From the NCBI GenBank assembly GCA_963843275.1, contig CAWJJM010000012.1:124001-188000 (forward strand): a stretch of DNA of 64,000 nt, read 5' to 3'. This document shows, in pieces, positions 33,804-44,759 of the stretch. The notes below the pieces were generated by a model, which saw only the letters and a program-made list of their open reading frames with translations, had not been told where the DNA came from and ran no database searches. This DNA is from CAWJJM01 sp963843275. Its GTDB lineage: Bacteria > Acidobacteriota > Thermoanaerobaculia > Multivoradales > JBCCEF01. How positions within the stretch are numbered: the first letter of the stretch is position 1; every line of letters starts with the position of its first letter. A program made the translations under genes and the position numbers.

Positions 33804-34877
33804 TCAGTCTCCGTCCCCGCCGGTGGCAGGGTGCGCCTCGTCCGTGACCTCGCTCGCCGCCTCCCCGCCGTCGTCGCCGTCGGCGTGCACGTCGCGCCTG
33901 CGCCATCCGTCGCCCTCCACCAGCGCCCGCAGCAACCGCCGGCGCTCGTCGAGCTCGGCGAGGGCCCGCTCGTAGGCCGGCGCCGGGCGGGTGGGCAGCC
34001 CCGCCCGCTCCAGCGCGGCGAGGGCGGGAGCGGGGGGCGCGGCGGCGGCCGGCTCGAGGTAGGCGGCGCGCAGCGTCGAGAGCAGGGCCGAGATGGCGCG
34101 GCGCGTCGCCGCCCGCACGGCGCGGTCGGGAGCGCAGTGCGGCGCGCAGCCGTGCTCGAGGAGCGTCAACGCCTCGTCGAGCGCGGCGAGGCTGGGCGCG
34201 GCCGCCGAGCTGCGGTCGGTGGTGTGGAAGTAGTGCAGCGCCGGATAGGTGAGGTGGCGTTGCGCGAGCAGCGCCAGCATCGGCGTGAGGGCGTTGAGGT
34301 GCGGTTCGAGGGAGCGGCAGGTGGCGCCGTCCCAGGCGCGGGTGAGGATCTCGCTGGCGCTCTCGCCCAGGGTGGAGATGTAGAGAGCGAGCTGGCGCTT
34401 CTCGGTGGCCGCCCCGACCAGCGGCGTCAGGTAGGCCAGCGACAGGGTGATCACCGAGAAGCCGGTGGCGGCGGCCAACGCGGTGGCCAGCCGCCAGGGT
34501 CTCGCGCCGGGCTCGAAGTCGCCCATTCCGAGAGTGACCAGGGCGTAGCCGGCGTACTGGAAGCGGTCGCCGATCGGCACCCCGGCGCCGGTACCGCGCC
34601 ACACGACCGCGCCGGGGCCGGAGCTGAACACCAGCCCCCAGCCGCACCACAGCAGCGCCACCCAGATCAGGACGATCGTCACCACGGCCCCCACCCCCGC
34701 CGCCGACAGCAGCCCGTGCACCGGGCGCCGCCGGCGCAGCCGGGTGGCGAGCCGCCAGACGCCGGAGGTGATCCGGGAGGTGAGCGGTCCGCCCCCCTGG
34801 CCGAGGGTGGTCTTGACGACGTCGTAGAGGATGAAGAGGAGGAGCAGGACGCCGGCGAGGCCGTAGAGCGCGCTCAT
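33804..34877 (-). CDS. Two-TM ion channel-like protein with atypical filter
   Basis: 357 residues from ATG 34877. A first hydrophobic helix (ALYGLAGVLLLLFILYDVV) is followed by a basic loop, a long helix (LLSAAGVGAVVTIVLIWVALLWCGWGLVF), a re-entrant pore region with YALVTLGMGDFEPG, then a helix (ATALAAATGFSVITLSLAYLTPLV). The selectivity-filter position reads TLGMGD where K+ channels have T-V-G-Y-G-D. The C-terminal 200 residues are soluble, helical and Ala-rich with no recognised RCK motif. I would call it an ion_trans_2-like protein; K+ selectivity is uncertain because the filter Tyr is replaced by Met. The 387-base space before rpsF holds the ribosomal-protein promoter and nothing else recognised. 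Confidence 0.72.
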   Translation of the reverse strand: MSALYGLAGVLLLLFILYDVVKTTLGQGGGPLTSRITSGVWRLATRLRRRRPVHGLLSAAGVGAVVTIVLIWVALLWCGWGLVFSSGPGAVVWRGTGAGVPIGDRFQYAGYALVTLGMGDFEPGARPWRLATALAAATGFSVITLSLAYLTPLVGAATEKRQLALYISTLGESASEILTRAWDGATCRSLEPHLNALTPMLALLAQRHLTYPALHYFHTTDRSSAAAPSLAALDEALTLLEHGCAPHCAPDRAVRAATRRAISALLSTLRAAYLEPAAAAPPAPALAALERAGLPTRPAPAYERALAELDERRRLLRALVEGDGWRRRDVHADGDDGGEAASEVTDEAHPATGGDGD

Positions 34878-35135
34878 GGGGCGGCGGCGCGCGGGTGCGA
34901 CGGCAGGGCGGAGGCGGGCTGGAGGCGCGGGACGGGGACGTCGCCGAGCCGGCGGTCGGGCCGGGCCCCGGGGCGGCCGGCGGCCTGCCGGTCGTCGAGC
35001 CGGGGGTCGGGGTCGGCGACCCCGCCCGCCGGGGCGCCGCCGCGGCAGGGCGGCGGCCGGTCGTCGCGGATGGAGATCGCCCGGGTCACCGCCCCGGGAG
35101 GGAAGCAAGGCGGCTGCCACGCCCCGGACGGAGGG

Positions 35136-35165
35136 GTGACAGCGGGCGGTCCGCCGCGCTATGAT
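35136..35165 (+). promoter_or_regulatory. Promoter of the rpsF-rpsR-rplI operon
   Basis: GTGACA (35136-35141), 18 bases, then TATGAT (35160-35165), the closest match to the consensus -10 in this part of the window. The predicted start, near 35172, leaves about 90 bases of 5' UTR before the rpsF GTG. Confidence 0.6.
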
Positions 35166-35264
35166 GCGGGTCCGTTTCGCGCGGCCCGGACGGGTCGCGT
35201 CCCACGTTCCTCTCTGTTCCGCCCGCGGGGCGGGACCGCACAGACCGGAGGGAGGTCTCCCAGA

Positions 35265-35666
35265 GTGCGTACCTACGAGCTGATGTTCGTCGTCGACCCC
35301 CGGGTCAACGACGAGGAGGTCGTCTCGATGACCGAGGACGTCAAGACGATTCTCACCAAGGACGGCGGACAGGTGATCCGCGAAGAGCAGTGGGGCCGGC
35401 GCCGGCTGGCCTACGAGATCGACAAGCTGAAGGAGGGCAAGTACGTCCTCCTCTACCTGGCCAGCGAGGACGGCGGCCTGCCGATCGGGGAGGTCGAGTT
35501 CCGCATGCGCCAGAACGACCGCATCCTGCGCTACCTGACCGTGCGCACCGACGAGGACCTGCGGCGGGCCGGCATGCCGCTGCCCACCGAGGCGCCCGCC
35601 GAGGAGGAGGCCGCCGAGGGCGAGGGCGGCGAGAGCGCGGCGCCGGCGAGCACGGAGGAGGGCTGA
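35265..35666 (+). CDS. rpsF: Ribosomal protein bS6
   Basis: 133 residues from GTG 35265, upstream GGAGGGAGG. Body residues 1-105: MRTYELMFVVDPRVNDEEV, QVIREEQWGRRRLAYEIDKLKEGKYVLLYL, VEFRMRQNDRILRYLTVRTDE are the bS6 fold. The C-terminal 25 residues form a Glu/Ala tail, as in many bS6 proteins. First gene of a compact ribosomal operon. The ssb gene that lies between rpsF and rpsR in many bacteria is absent here. Confidence 0.96.
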   Translation: MRTYELMFVVDPRVNDEEVVSMTEDVKTILTKDGGQVIREEQWGRRRLAYEIDKLKEGKYVLLYLASEDGGLPIGEVEFRMRQNDRILRYLTVRTDEDLRRAGMPLPTEAPAEEEAAEGEGGESAAPASTEEG

Positions 35667-35667
35667 C

Positions 35668-35901
35668 ATGGCACGCGGACGCAAGGTGTTCTTCCGGCGG
35701 CGCAAGGTCTGTAAGTTCTGCGCCGACCACATCGACTACATCGACTACAAAGACACGAAGCTCCTGCAGGGGTTCGTCCCCGAGCGGGCCAAGATCCTGC
35801 CGCGGCGCATCTCGGGCACCTGTGCCCGCCACCAGCGCATGCTCCAGCAGGCCATCAAGCGGGCGCGGCACCTGGCGCTGCTGCCCTTCGTGACGGACTG
35901 A
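35668..35901 (+). CDS. rpsR: Ribosomal protein bS18
   Basis: 77 residues, ATG one base after the rpsF stop. RRRKVCKFCADHIDYIDYKDTKLLQGFVPERAKILPRRISGTCARHQRML is the highly conserved bS18 body. The C-x-x-C plus C-x-x-H arrangement (CKFC, CARH) is the zinc-binding form of the protein. Partner of bS6 on the 30S platform. Confidence 0.97.
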   Translation: MARGRKVFFRRRKVCKFCADHIDYIDYKDTKLLQGFVPERAKILPRRISGTCARHQRMLQQAIKRARHLALLPFVTD

Positions 35902-35912
35902 GGGGGGACGCG

Positions 35913-36359
35913 ATGCGTGTGATCCTGCTCAAGGACCAGCGCCATCTCGGACGGCGCGGCGAGGAGGTCGAGGTCAAGGACGGCTTCGGCCGCAACTTCC
36001 TGCTGCCCCAGGGCGCGGCGCTGCTGGCGACCGACGCCAACCGCAAGTACTTCGAGGAGCAGCGCGAGAAGATCGAGGCGATGCACGTGGCGGAGCGCGA
36101 GGAGGCCCAACAGGTGGCCGACACGCTCTCCGGCCTGACCCTGGAGATCGCCAAGAAGGCGGGCGAGACCGAGACCCTGTACGGCTCGGTGACCGCCACC
36201 GAGATCGCCGACCTGCTGGAGTCGAAGGGCGTCGGCATCGACCGCCGGCGCATCGACCTCGAGGGCGGCATCAAGACGCTCGGCGAGCACGAGGTGCGCA
36301 TCCACCTCCACTCCGAGGTGGTGGCGGCCATCACCGTCCACGTCGTGGCGGAGGAGTAG
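35913..36359 (+). CDS. rplI: Ribosomal protein bL9
   Basis: 148 residues. The N-terminal domain MRVILLKDQRHLGRRGEEVEVKDGFGRNFLLPQG is the bL9 signature. A long connecting helix (residues 40-75) and the C-terminal domain (LYGSVTATEIADLLESKGVGIDRRRIDLE, IKTLGEHEVRIHLHSEVVAAITVHV) complete the protein. A G-rich SD (AGGGGG) precedes the ATG. Last gene of the operon. Confidence 0.96.
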   Translation: MRVILLKDQRHLGRRGEEVEVKDGFGRNFLLPQGAALLATDANRKYFEEQREKIEAMHVAEREEAQQVADTLSGLTLEIAKKAGETETLYGSVTATEIADLLESKGVGIDRRRIDLEGGIKTLGEHEVRIHLHSEVVAAITVHVVAEE

Positions 36360-36361
36360 GC

Positions 36362-36378
36362 GAGAGGCCGCGCCTCTC
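36362..36378 (+). terminator. Hairpin after rplI
   Basis: GAGAGGC (36362-36368), loop CGC, GCCTCTC (36372-36378), two bases after the rplI stop. No T tract follows. A -10-like TAGGCT (36384-36389) lies just downstream. Confidence 0.45.
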
Positions 36379-36383
36379 TCCGG

Positions 36384-36389
36384 TAGGCT
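36384..36389 (+). promoter_or_regulatory. -10-like TAGGCT before the methyltransferase gene
   Basis: TAGGCT sits 21 bases before the ATG at 36410, directly after the rplI hairpin. No convincing -35 was found 17 bases upstream. It is one of a set of TA(A/G)(A/G)CT-like hexamers found just before genes in this window. Confidence 0.35.
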
Positions 36390-36409
36390 CCGGGGATCGG
36401 GTCCCTGCG

Positions 36410-37633
36410 ATGCGTGAACCGGAGCCGCCCCTCGACATCCGCCGCTTCCTCGGCGAGCCCACCCGGGACCTCGCCGAGTGGCGGCGCCTGTGGCGCGACG
36501 ACCGCGCCTTCCCGATCACCTCGCACCGCGGCGGCCTGGGCCGCCTGTTGGTGGCGTGGAAGCGGCTGCTGCGGCCGTTGCTGCGCGCCCCGGTGGCCGA
36601 CCTGTGGGACCGCCAGAGGGTCTACAACGTCATCCTCGCCGAGCACTTCGAGCGGCTCGAGGGGATGCGGCGCGACCTCGAGCAGCGCCTCGGACACCTG
36701 GAGCACTTCGTGCCCCAGGGCCTCGAGGAGGCGCTGGCCCACAACGACGCCCTCTACGCCCGGGTCGACCAGAAGCTCGACCGCTACCGCCGCGAGGCCG
36801 CCGACCTCACCGCGGCCCTGGGCGGTGCGCTGGCCGCGGCGGGGGAGGGCGGAGCGGCGGCCGCCGGCGGGGCGCCGGGCGCGGCGGCGCCCGAGCCGCT
36901 GGTCCGCGCTCTCGACGAGCGCGCCTACCTCGAGCTCGAGCGCCGCTACCGCGGCACCGAGGAGGAGATCGCCGAGCGCCTGCGCGTCTACCTGCCGATC
37001 CTGGCGCGGGTGCCGGCGGGGCGGGAGGTGCTCGACCTGGGCTGCGGCCGCGGCGAGGCGCTGGCCCTGCTCGCCGAGGCCGGGCTCGCCGGCCGCGGCG
37101 TCGACGCCTCGGCCCGCATGGTGGCGGCCTGCCGCGCGCGCGGGCTGGACGCCGCGGAGGGCGACCTGTTCGCGGTGCTCGCGGCGGCCGACGAGGGCTC
37201 CCTCGGAGCGGTGGTCTCGTTCCACGTCGTCGAGCACCTGCCGCCGCCGGCCGTCGAGCGCCTGGTGCGGCTGGCCCGGCGCGCCCTCGCCCCGGGCGGT
37301 CTGCTGATCCTCGAGACCCCCAACCCGCTGTCGGTGGTGGTGGCGGCGCGCAGCTTCTGGCTCGACCCGACCCACCAGCGCCCGGTGCACCCCGAGACCC
37401 TGCGGCTGTTCTACGAGCTGGCCGGCTTCGACCCGGTCGAGCACCTCGAGCTGCGCCCCTTCCCGGCCGCCGAGCGCCTCCCCGAGATCGACCTCGAGGC
37501 GCTGCCGGCCGGCCAGCGCGAGCTGGCCGACCGCGTCAACCGGCTGCGCGACCAACTCGACGACCTCCTGTTCGGCTGCCAGGACTACGCGCTGGTGGGG
37601 GTGCGTCCGGCCCTTCCCGCGGCCGTGCCGTGA
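36410..37633 (+). CDS. Class I SAM-dependent methyltransferase (polysaccharide-associated type)
   Basis: 407 residues. A long N-terminal helical region (1-150) includes a possible coiled coil around HFERLEGMRRDLEQRLGHLEHF. The Rossmann methyltransferase domain follows, with motif I VLDLGCGRGEALALLAE (about residues 205-221), VDASARMV, VVSFHVVEHLPPPAVERLVRLARRALAPGGLLILETPNP and the tail SFWLDPTHQRPVHPETLRLFYELAGF. ETPNP and DPTH.RPVHP are characteristic of methyltransferases encoded with O-antigen or other glycan genes. No glycosyltransferase is adjacent here, so the acceptor is unknown. GTG of the next gene overlaps its stop. Confidence 0.82.
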   Translation: MREPEPPLDIRRFLGEPTRDLAEWRRLWRDDRAFPITSHRGGLGRLLVAWKRLLRPLLRAPVADLWDRQRVYNVILAEHFERLEGMRRDLEQRLGHLEHFVPQGLEEALAHNDALYARVDQKLDRYRREAADLTAALGGALAAAGEGGAAAAGGAPGAAAPEPLVRALDERAYLELERRYRGTEEEIAERLRVYLPILARVPAGREVLDLGCGRGEALALLAEAGLAGRGVDASARMVAACRARGLDAAEGDLFAVLAAADEGSLGAVVSFHVVEHLPPPAVERLVRLARRALAPGGLLILETPNPLSVVVAARSFWLDPTHQRPVHPETLRLFYELAGFDPVEHLELRPFPAAERLPEIDLEALPAGQRELADRVNRLRDQLDDLLFGCQDYALVGVRPALPAAVP

Positions 37634-38256
37634 GCCCCGGCCGGCCGGTCGGGGTGGGGCCGCACCCGGCGCCCTGGCCCGACGACCCGCGCCTCGACCC
37701 CGAGCTGCTCGCCGCGGGCGACCGGCGCAACGTGCTCGACCGCTACCGGTACTGGCGCGTCGAGGCGATCGTCGCCGACCTCGACCGCCGCCGCCACCCC
37801 TTCCACGTGGCGATCGAGAACTGGTTCCACGACCCGAACATCGGTTCGGTGGTCCGCAACGCCAACGCCTTCGCGGCGGCGGCCGTCCACCTCGTGGGAC
37901 GGCGGCGCTGGAACCGGCGCGGCGCGATGATGACCGAGGTCTACCAGCACCTGGTCCACCATCCCACCGTGGCGGCGCTGGCCGACTGGGCGCGCGACGC
38001 GGGCCTGCCGGTCCTCGGGGTGGACAACCGGCCGGGAGCGGCGTCGCTGTTCTCGACCGAGCTGCCGGCGGCGTGCGTGCTGCTCCTCGGCCAGGAGGGC
38101 GCCGGCCTGTCGCCGGAGGCGGTGGCGGCCGTCGAGCGGGTGGTGGCCATCCCCCAGCACGGCTCGACCCGCTCGATCAACGCCGGCGCCGCCTCGGCGG
38201 TGGTGATGGCGGAGTGGTGCCGCCGGCACGCCCCCCCCGGCCAGACCTCTCCCTAG
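37630..38256 (+). CDS. SpoU-family (TrmH-like) RNA 2'-O-methyltransferase
   Basis: 208 residues, GTG overlapping the upstream stop. SPOUT-fold motifs in order: ENWFHDPNIGSVVRNANAF (motif 1), VLLLGQEGAGLSPEAV (motif 2) and IPQHGSTRSINAGAASAVVMAEW (motif 3; knot with SAM). There is no N-terminal L30e-like substrate-binding domain. Whether it modifies rRNA or tRNA is not deducible; length and motif 1 spacing fit a short TrmH/YibK-like form. Confidence 0.87.
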   Translation: MSPGRPVGVGPHPAPWPDDPRLDPELLAAGDRRNVLDRYRYWRVEAIVADLDRRRHPFHVAIENWFHDPNIGSVVRNANAFAAAAVHLVGRRRWNRRGAMMTEVYQHLVHHPTVAALADWARDAGLPVLGVDNRPGAASLFSTELPAACVLLLGQEGAGLSPEAVAAVERVVAIPQHGSTRSINAGAASAVVMAEWCRRHAPPGQTSP

Positions 38257-38396
38257 CCGCTGGATCCGTGCGCCTCCCCACGGTTGCGGAGACCCGCGTC
38301 GCGACGGCGCCGTTGTGTGGCATGCTGCGCCGCGCTCGGAAGGTGGCGGCTCAGCCGCTGGCATCGCCCTCGCACCTCCGGAGCCACCCGACGACG

Positions 38397-40501
<2,105 letters not shown>

Positions 40502-40673
40502 GTCGGCGTCCGCTGGCGGACGTGCCGTTCCGCGAGCGGGACCGTCGCGGTCGATCGGTCGGCGCGACGCCCGCCGTCCAAGCCGCTGATGCCGCAGCCT
40601 TTGCCGCGGACGCCGGGGACCCGGCACGGAACCTGCGCGGGCGTCGGCGGAACCGACTCGGCGGAGGCGGACG

Positions 40674-43085
40674 ATGAGAGACATCCTCCAGGAGCTGCGC
40701 ACGGCCTGGCGCGCGCTGGGACGCCGTCCCGGCTTCACCGCCGTGGCGGTGGTCACCCTCGCCCTCGGCGTCGGCGCCGCGACGGTGATCTACGCGGTGG
40801 TCGACGCCGCCCTGCTGCGGCCGCTGCCCTTCCGCGACCCGGATCGGCTGCGCATGGTCTGGGGCGTGGCCGGTCCCGAGCACGACGTCCGCGGCGCCTC
40901 GCCGATCGAGATCGCCGACTGGCGGCGCCTGACCCGCTCCTTCACCGCATTGTCGATCTACGATCAGACGACGCTCAACATCAGCGGCTCCGGCGAGGCG
41001 CGGCAGCTCTCGGCCGAGAGAGTGTCGCCGGGCTTCTTCGCGCTGCTCGGGGTGGCGCCGGCCCTGGGGCGCGCGCTGACGCCGGAGGACGACGTCGCGG
41101 GCGGGACCGGCGGGGTGGTGATCGGCGACGCGCTGTGGCGGTCGCGCTTCGCGGCGGACCCCGGCGTCCTCGGCCGCACCCTGCGCCTCGACGATCGCCC
41201 GTTCACCGTCGTCGGCGTCATGCCGCCGGGCTTCGCCGGTCTGTCCTTCGACTGCGAGGTGTGGACGCCCCTCGGCCCGTTCCGCACCGCCGAGGCGCTG
41301 GGCGACCGGGGCAGCCGGTGGTTGGGGGCGGTGGGGCGGTTGCGGCCGGGGGTGAGTCCCGAAGCGGCCCAGGCAGATCTCGACGCGGCGGCCCGCGCTC
41401 TCGAGGAGGCGTACCCGGAGACGAACCACCAGCGCAGCGCCCTGGTGATCCCCATCCAGGCCTACTACCTCGACCGGGCGCGGCCGCTGCTGTGGGTCTT
41501 GCTGGGCGGCGTCGGCCTGCTGCTCGCCATCGCCTGCGGCAACGTCGCCAACCTGCAGACGGTGCGCGCCGCCGAACGCGGGCACGAGCTCTCGGTCCGG
41601 CTGGCGCTGGGCGCCGGGCGCGGCCGGGTGGTGCGCCTCTTGGTGGTCGAGAGCGTGTTGCTGGCCGGCGCCGGCGCCGCTGCCGGCCTGGCGCTGGCGG
41701 CCGTCGCACTGCCGCTGCTGCTCGAGCTGGTGCCCGCCGGCGCCCTGCCGGCCTACGTGCGGGTGGAGCTCTCGCCCCGGCTGGTGCTGCTGGCCGCGGC
41801 GGTGGCGCTGCTGGCCGGCGTGGCGGTCGGCTGGTTCGCGTCGCGGCGCTCGGCGCGGCAACCGGTTGCCGCCCTGCGCGGGGCGCGGGCGGCCGGCGAC
41901 GGCCCACGTCCGGGTCGCTGGTCGACGCAGCGGCTGGTGGTCGGCGGCGAGGTGACCCTGGCTCTGGTGCTGCTGGTCGCGGCGGGGCTGGCGGTGCGCA
42001 GCCTGCGGCGTCAGCTCGACGTCGATCCCGGCTTCCGCGCCGCCGGGACGCTGGCGGCGCGGGTCGGCCTGACCGGCGAACGCTACGACGCCGCGGCCCG
42101 GCGCCGCTTCGCCCAGGACCTGCTCGAGACGGTGCGCGGGCTGCCCGGCGTCGATGCGGTCGCGGTCGGCTCGGACGGACCGCTGCGCGGCTCCGCCAGC
42201 GCCTCACTGATCGCGCGGGCGGACCGCCCCGACGAGCGGCTGCGCTACTACCGCCACAGCGTCTCGGACGGCTACTTCCGGACCCTCGGCATCCCGCTGC
42301 TCAGCGGCCGGGCCTTCGGGCCGGGCGACGGCGCCGACGCCCCCGGGGTGGTCGTCGTGGGGGCCGCCTTCGCCGCCCGGCTCTGGCCCGGCGAGCCGGC
42401 GGTCGGCAAGCGCCTGCTGGTGGGCGACGACACCGCCACCGTCATCGGGGTCGCCGGCGACGTGCACTACCGCGACCTGACCACCCGCCTGACGGACCCC
42501 GGCGAGGACCCCGATCTCTACTTCAGCCTGCGGCAGATCACGCCGCGCAGCTTCGACGTCCTCCTCCACGGCGCCGGGGATCCGGGGTCGTGGACCGCCG
42601 GGGTGCGCCGCGCGGTGTCGCGGCTCGATCCGGCGATCCCGCTCTACCGGGCCGAGCCCCTGGCCCGGACCCTGGCGGCGCGCACGGCCCTCGGGCGCCT
42701 GATGTCGTGGCTGCTGGCGCTCTTCGCGCTGCTCTCCCTGCTGCTCGCCGCCGTCGGCCTCTACGGCGTGATGGCCTACATCGTACGCGGCCGCCGCCGC
42801 GAGATGGCGGTGCGCAGCGCGGTGGGAGCGCGGCCCGGCCAGCTCCGCGCGATGGTCGTGCGCCAGGGGATGGCGATCGTCGCGACGGGCCTCGCGGGCG
42901 GTATCGCGGGCGCCGCGCTCGTCGGGCGCATCCTGGCGGGCCTGCTCTACGGGGTGCGGGCGGTGGATCCCGCCGTGCTGGTCGTCACCGCGACCGTCCT
43001 CGCCGCGGCGGCGCTGCTCGCCACCTGGCTTCCGGCCCTCCAGGCGACGCGGATCGATCCCCGGGAGGCGCTGAGCCGACAGTAG
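40674..43085 (+). CDS. ADOP family ABC transporter permease (FtsX/MacB duplicated)
   Basis: 803 residues, intact. N-terminus LQELRTAWRALGRRPGFTAVAVVTLALGVGAATVIYAVVDAALLRPLPFRDPDRLRMVWG is the ADOP signature with the first membrane helix. A MacB-type periplasmic domain (50-240; ESV-like ISGSGEARQLSAERVSPGFFALLGVAPALGRALTPEDD, VVIGDALWRSRFAADPGVLGRTLRLDDRPFTVVGVMPPGF) is followed by three helices, a second periplasmic domain (430-680; GYFRTLGIPLLSGRAFGPGD) and a final three-helix FtsX unit with MAVRSAVGARPGQLRAMVVRQG. ADOP permeases are numerous in Acidobacteriota, often without an adjacent ATPase, as here. Transport function unproven. Confidence 0.9.
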   Translation: MRDILQELRTAWRALGRRPGFTAVAVVTLALGVGAATVIYAVVDAALLRPLPFRDPDRLRMVWGVAGPEHDVRGASPIEIADWRRLTRSFTALSIYDQTTLNISGSGEARQLSAERVSPGFFALLGVAPALGRALTPEDDVAGGTGGVVIGDALWRSRFAADPGVLGRTLRLDDRPFTVVGVMPPGFAGLSFDCEVWTPLGPFRTAEALGDRGSRWLGAVGRLRPGVSPEAAQADLDAAARALEEAYPETNHQRSALVIPIQAYYLDRARPLLWVLLGGVGLLLAIACGNVANLQTVRAAERGHELSVRLALGAGRGRVVRLLVVESVLLAGAGAAAGLALAAVALPLLLELVPAGALPAYVRVELSPRLVLLAAAVALLAGVAVGWFASRRSARQPVAALRGARAAGDGPRPGRWSTQRLVVGGEVTLALVLLVAAGLAVRSLRRQLDVDPGFRAAGTLAARVGLTGERYDAAARRRFAQDLLETVRGLPGVDAVAVGSDGPLRGSASASLIARADRPDERLRYYRHSVSDGYFRTLGIPLLSGRAFGPGDGADAPGVVVVGAAFAARLWPGEPAVGKRLLVGDDTATVIGVAGDVHYRDLTTRLTDPGEDPDLYFSLRQITPRSFDVLLHGAGDPGSWTAGVRRAVSRLDPAIPLYRAEPLARTLAARTALGRLMSWLLALFALLSLLLAAVGLYGVMAYIVRGRRREMAVRSAVGARPGQLRAMVVRQGMAIVATGLAGGIAGAALVGRILAGLLYGVRAVDPAVLVVTATVLAAAALLATWLPALQATRIDPREALSRQ

Positions 43086-43099
43086 GGGGCCCGCCCGGG

Positions 43100-43120
43100 C
43101 CGCGGCGTGCCGCGCCGCGG
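43100..43120. terminator. Hairpin between the ADOP and AGPS genes
   Basis: CCGCGGCG (43100-43107) and CGCCGCGG (43113-43120) form a perfect 8-bp stem with a 5-base loop, 15 bases after the permease stop and just before a TAGAGT -10-like box. There is no T tract. Confidence 0.4.
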
Positions 43121-43125
43121 CGCAG

Positions 43126-43131
43126 TAGAGT
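43126..43131 (+). promoter_or_regulatory. TAGAGT -10 placing the start point on the ATG (leaderless)
   Basis: TAGAGT (43126-43131) ends six bases before the ATG at 43138, so the expected transcription start coincides with the start codon. No SD lies in the gap (GGGGGC only). This implies a leaderless message for the AGPS-like gene. Confidence 0.45.
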
Positions 43132-43137
43132 GGGGGC

Positions 43138-44756
43138 ATGGGCGAGGCGGCAGCGCGGCTGCGGGCGGACGGGTGGGGCTTCGAGGGGGTGCGCTTCCCG
43201 CCACCGCCGGCCCTGTGCCGCTGGCTGGGCCGGCGCCTGGGGACGACGGAGCCCTTCCCGCCGGCGCCCCCCGCCGGCGCCGAGCTGCCGCCGCCGCGGG
43301 CCCTCCCCGACCTGCCGCTCGCCGTCTCGACCGAGCCGCGCGACCGCCTCCTCCACGCCCGGGGGCGGGGCTTCCCGGACCTGATCCGCCTGCGCTGGGG
43401 ACGGCTGGCGGCGGCGCCGGACGGGGTGGTGCGGCCCGCCGACGCCGGTGCGGTCGAGGCGGTGCTCGCCGCCTGCGCGGCCGCGGACGTGCGCCTGGTG
43501 CCGTGGGGCGGTGGGACCTCGGTGACCGGGGGCGTCAACCCTCCGCGCGGCCCGCAGCCGGTCGTGGTGCTGGACCTCGAGCGCCTCTCCGGCCTGCGCG
43601 ACCTCGACCCCGGATCGCGCCTGGCCACCTTCGGCGCCGGCACGCGGGGCCCGGCGCTGGAGGCGGCGCTGGCCCCGCACGGCCTCACCCTGGGGCACTT
43701 TCCGCAGTCCTGGGAGCTCTCCACCCTGGGCGGCTGGATCGTCACCCGCTCGGCGGGTCAGGAGTCGCTCGGCGCCGGGCGCATCGAGGACCTGGTGGCG
43801 GGGCTCGAGGCGGTGGCGCCGGCGGGGCGCCTGAGCCTGCCGGCGCTGCCCGCGTCGTCGGCCGGCCCCGACCTGCGGCAGCTGGTGATGGGGAGCGAGG
43901 GACGGCTCGGCGTGGTGACCGAGGCCACCGTGCGCGTCCGGCCCCGTCCGTCCGGCACCGCCGTCGAGGCGCTGCTGCTGCCGTCCTGGGAGGAGGGGGT
44001 GGCGACCGTCCGGGAGCTGGTGCTGGAGCGGGCTGCCGCTGTCGCTGGTGCGCCTCTCCGACGCCGCGGAGACCGAGGTGGCGATGGCGGTCGGGCCTGG
44101 GCGGGCGCGCCGGGCGCCCCTGGCGCGGGGCTGGCTGCGCTGGCGCGGCGCGGCGCGGGCGCCGCTCTGCTGCTCCTGGGCCGCGGCGCACGACGAGGAG
44201 GCGGCGCTGCAGCGCGCCCGCGGTCTCGCCCGCCGCCGCGGCGGGGTGCCTCGGGCAGGGGCCGGGGCGCCGCTGGCTCGCGAGCGCTTCCGCCACCCGT
44301 ACCTGCGCGACGCCCTGCTCGACCTGGGGATCGCCACCGAGACGGTGGAGACGGCGGCGCCGTGGTCCCGGCTCGAGACCCTCTGCCCGGCCGTCGCCGA
44401 CGCGCTGGCCGGGGCGCTGGCGCGGGCGAGCGGTGCCGGTGCTCTGCCACCTCTCCCACGCCTATCCCGACGGCGCCTCGCTCTACTTCACCTTCTTCTT
44501 CGCCTGCCCGCCCGATCCGGACCGCGCCGTCGGCCGCTGGGCGGCCGCGAAACGGGTCGCCACGGAGGCGATCGTCGCCGCCGGCGGCACCCTCAGCCAT
44601 CACCACGGGGTCGGCGCCTGGCACGCCCCCTGGTACGGCCGCGAGGCGGGGGAGGGCGGGCCGCGGTCGTGGCCGCCGCCGCCCGCACGCTCGATCCGTC
44701 CGGGGTCCTCAACCCGCAGGTGCTCCTCGACCCGACCGACCGGCTGGAGGATCTGA
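43138..44756 (+). CDS. Alkyldihydroxyacetonephosphate synthase-like FAD oxidase (indels)
   Basis: About 539 residues. An N-terminal region (RADGWGFEGVRFPPPPALCRWLG) leads to a VAO/PCMH-type FAD domain: GVVRPADAGAVEAVLAACAAADVRLVPWGGGTSVTGGVN, TFGAGTRGPALEAALAPHGLTLGHFPQSWELSTLGGWIVTRSAGQESLGAGRIEDLVAG and GSEGRLGVVTEATVRVRP. The C-terminal half carries the AGPS hallmark LSHHHGVGAWHAPW and RTLDPSGVLNPQVLL. AGPS swaps the acyl chain of acyl-DHAP for a fatty alcohol, forming the ether bond. Breaks near 44035, 44440 and 44665. The frame carrying the conserved LNPQVLL has no stop before glpD, so the TGA at 44754-44756, in the neighbouring frame, is taken as the end. Confidence 0.8.
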
Positions 44757-44759
44757 GCG

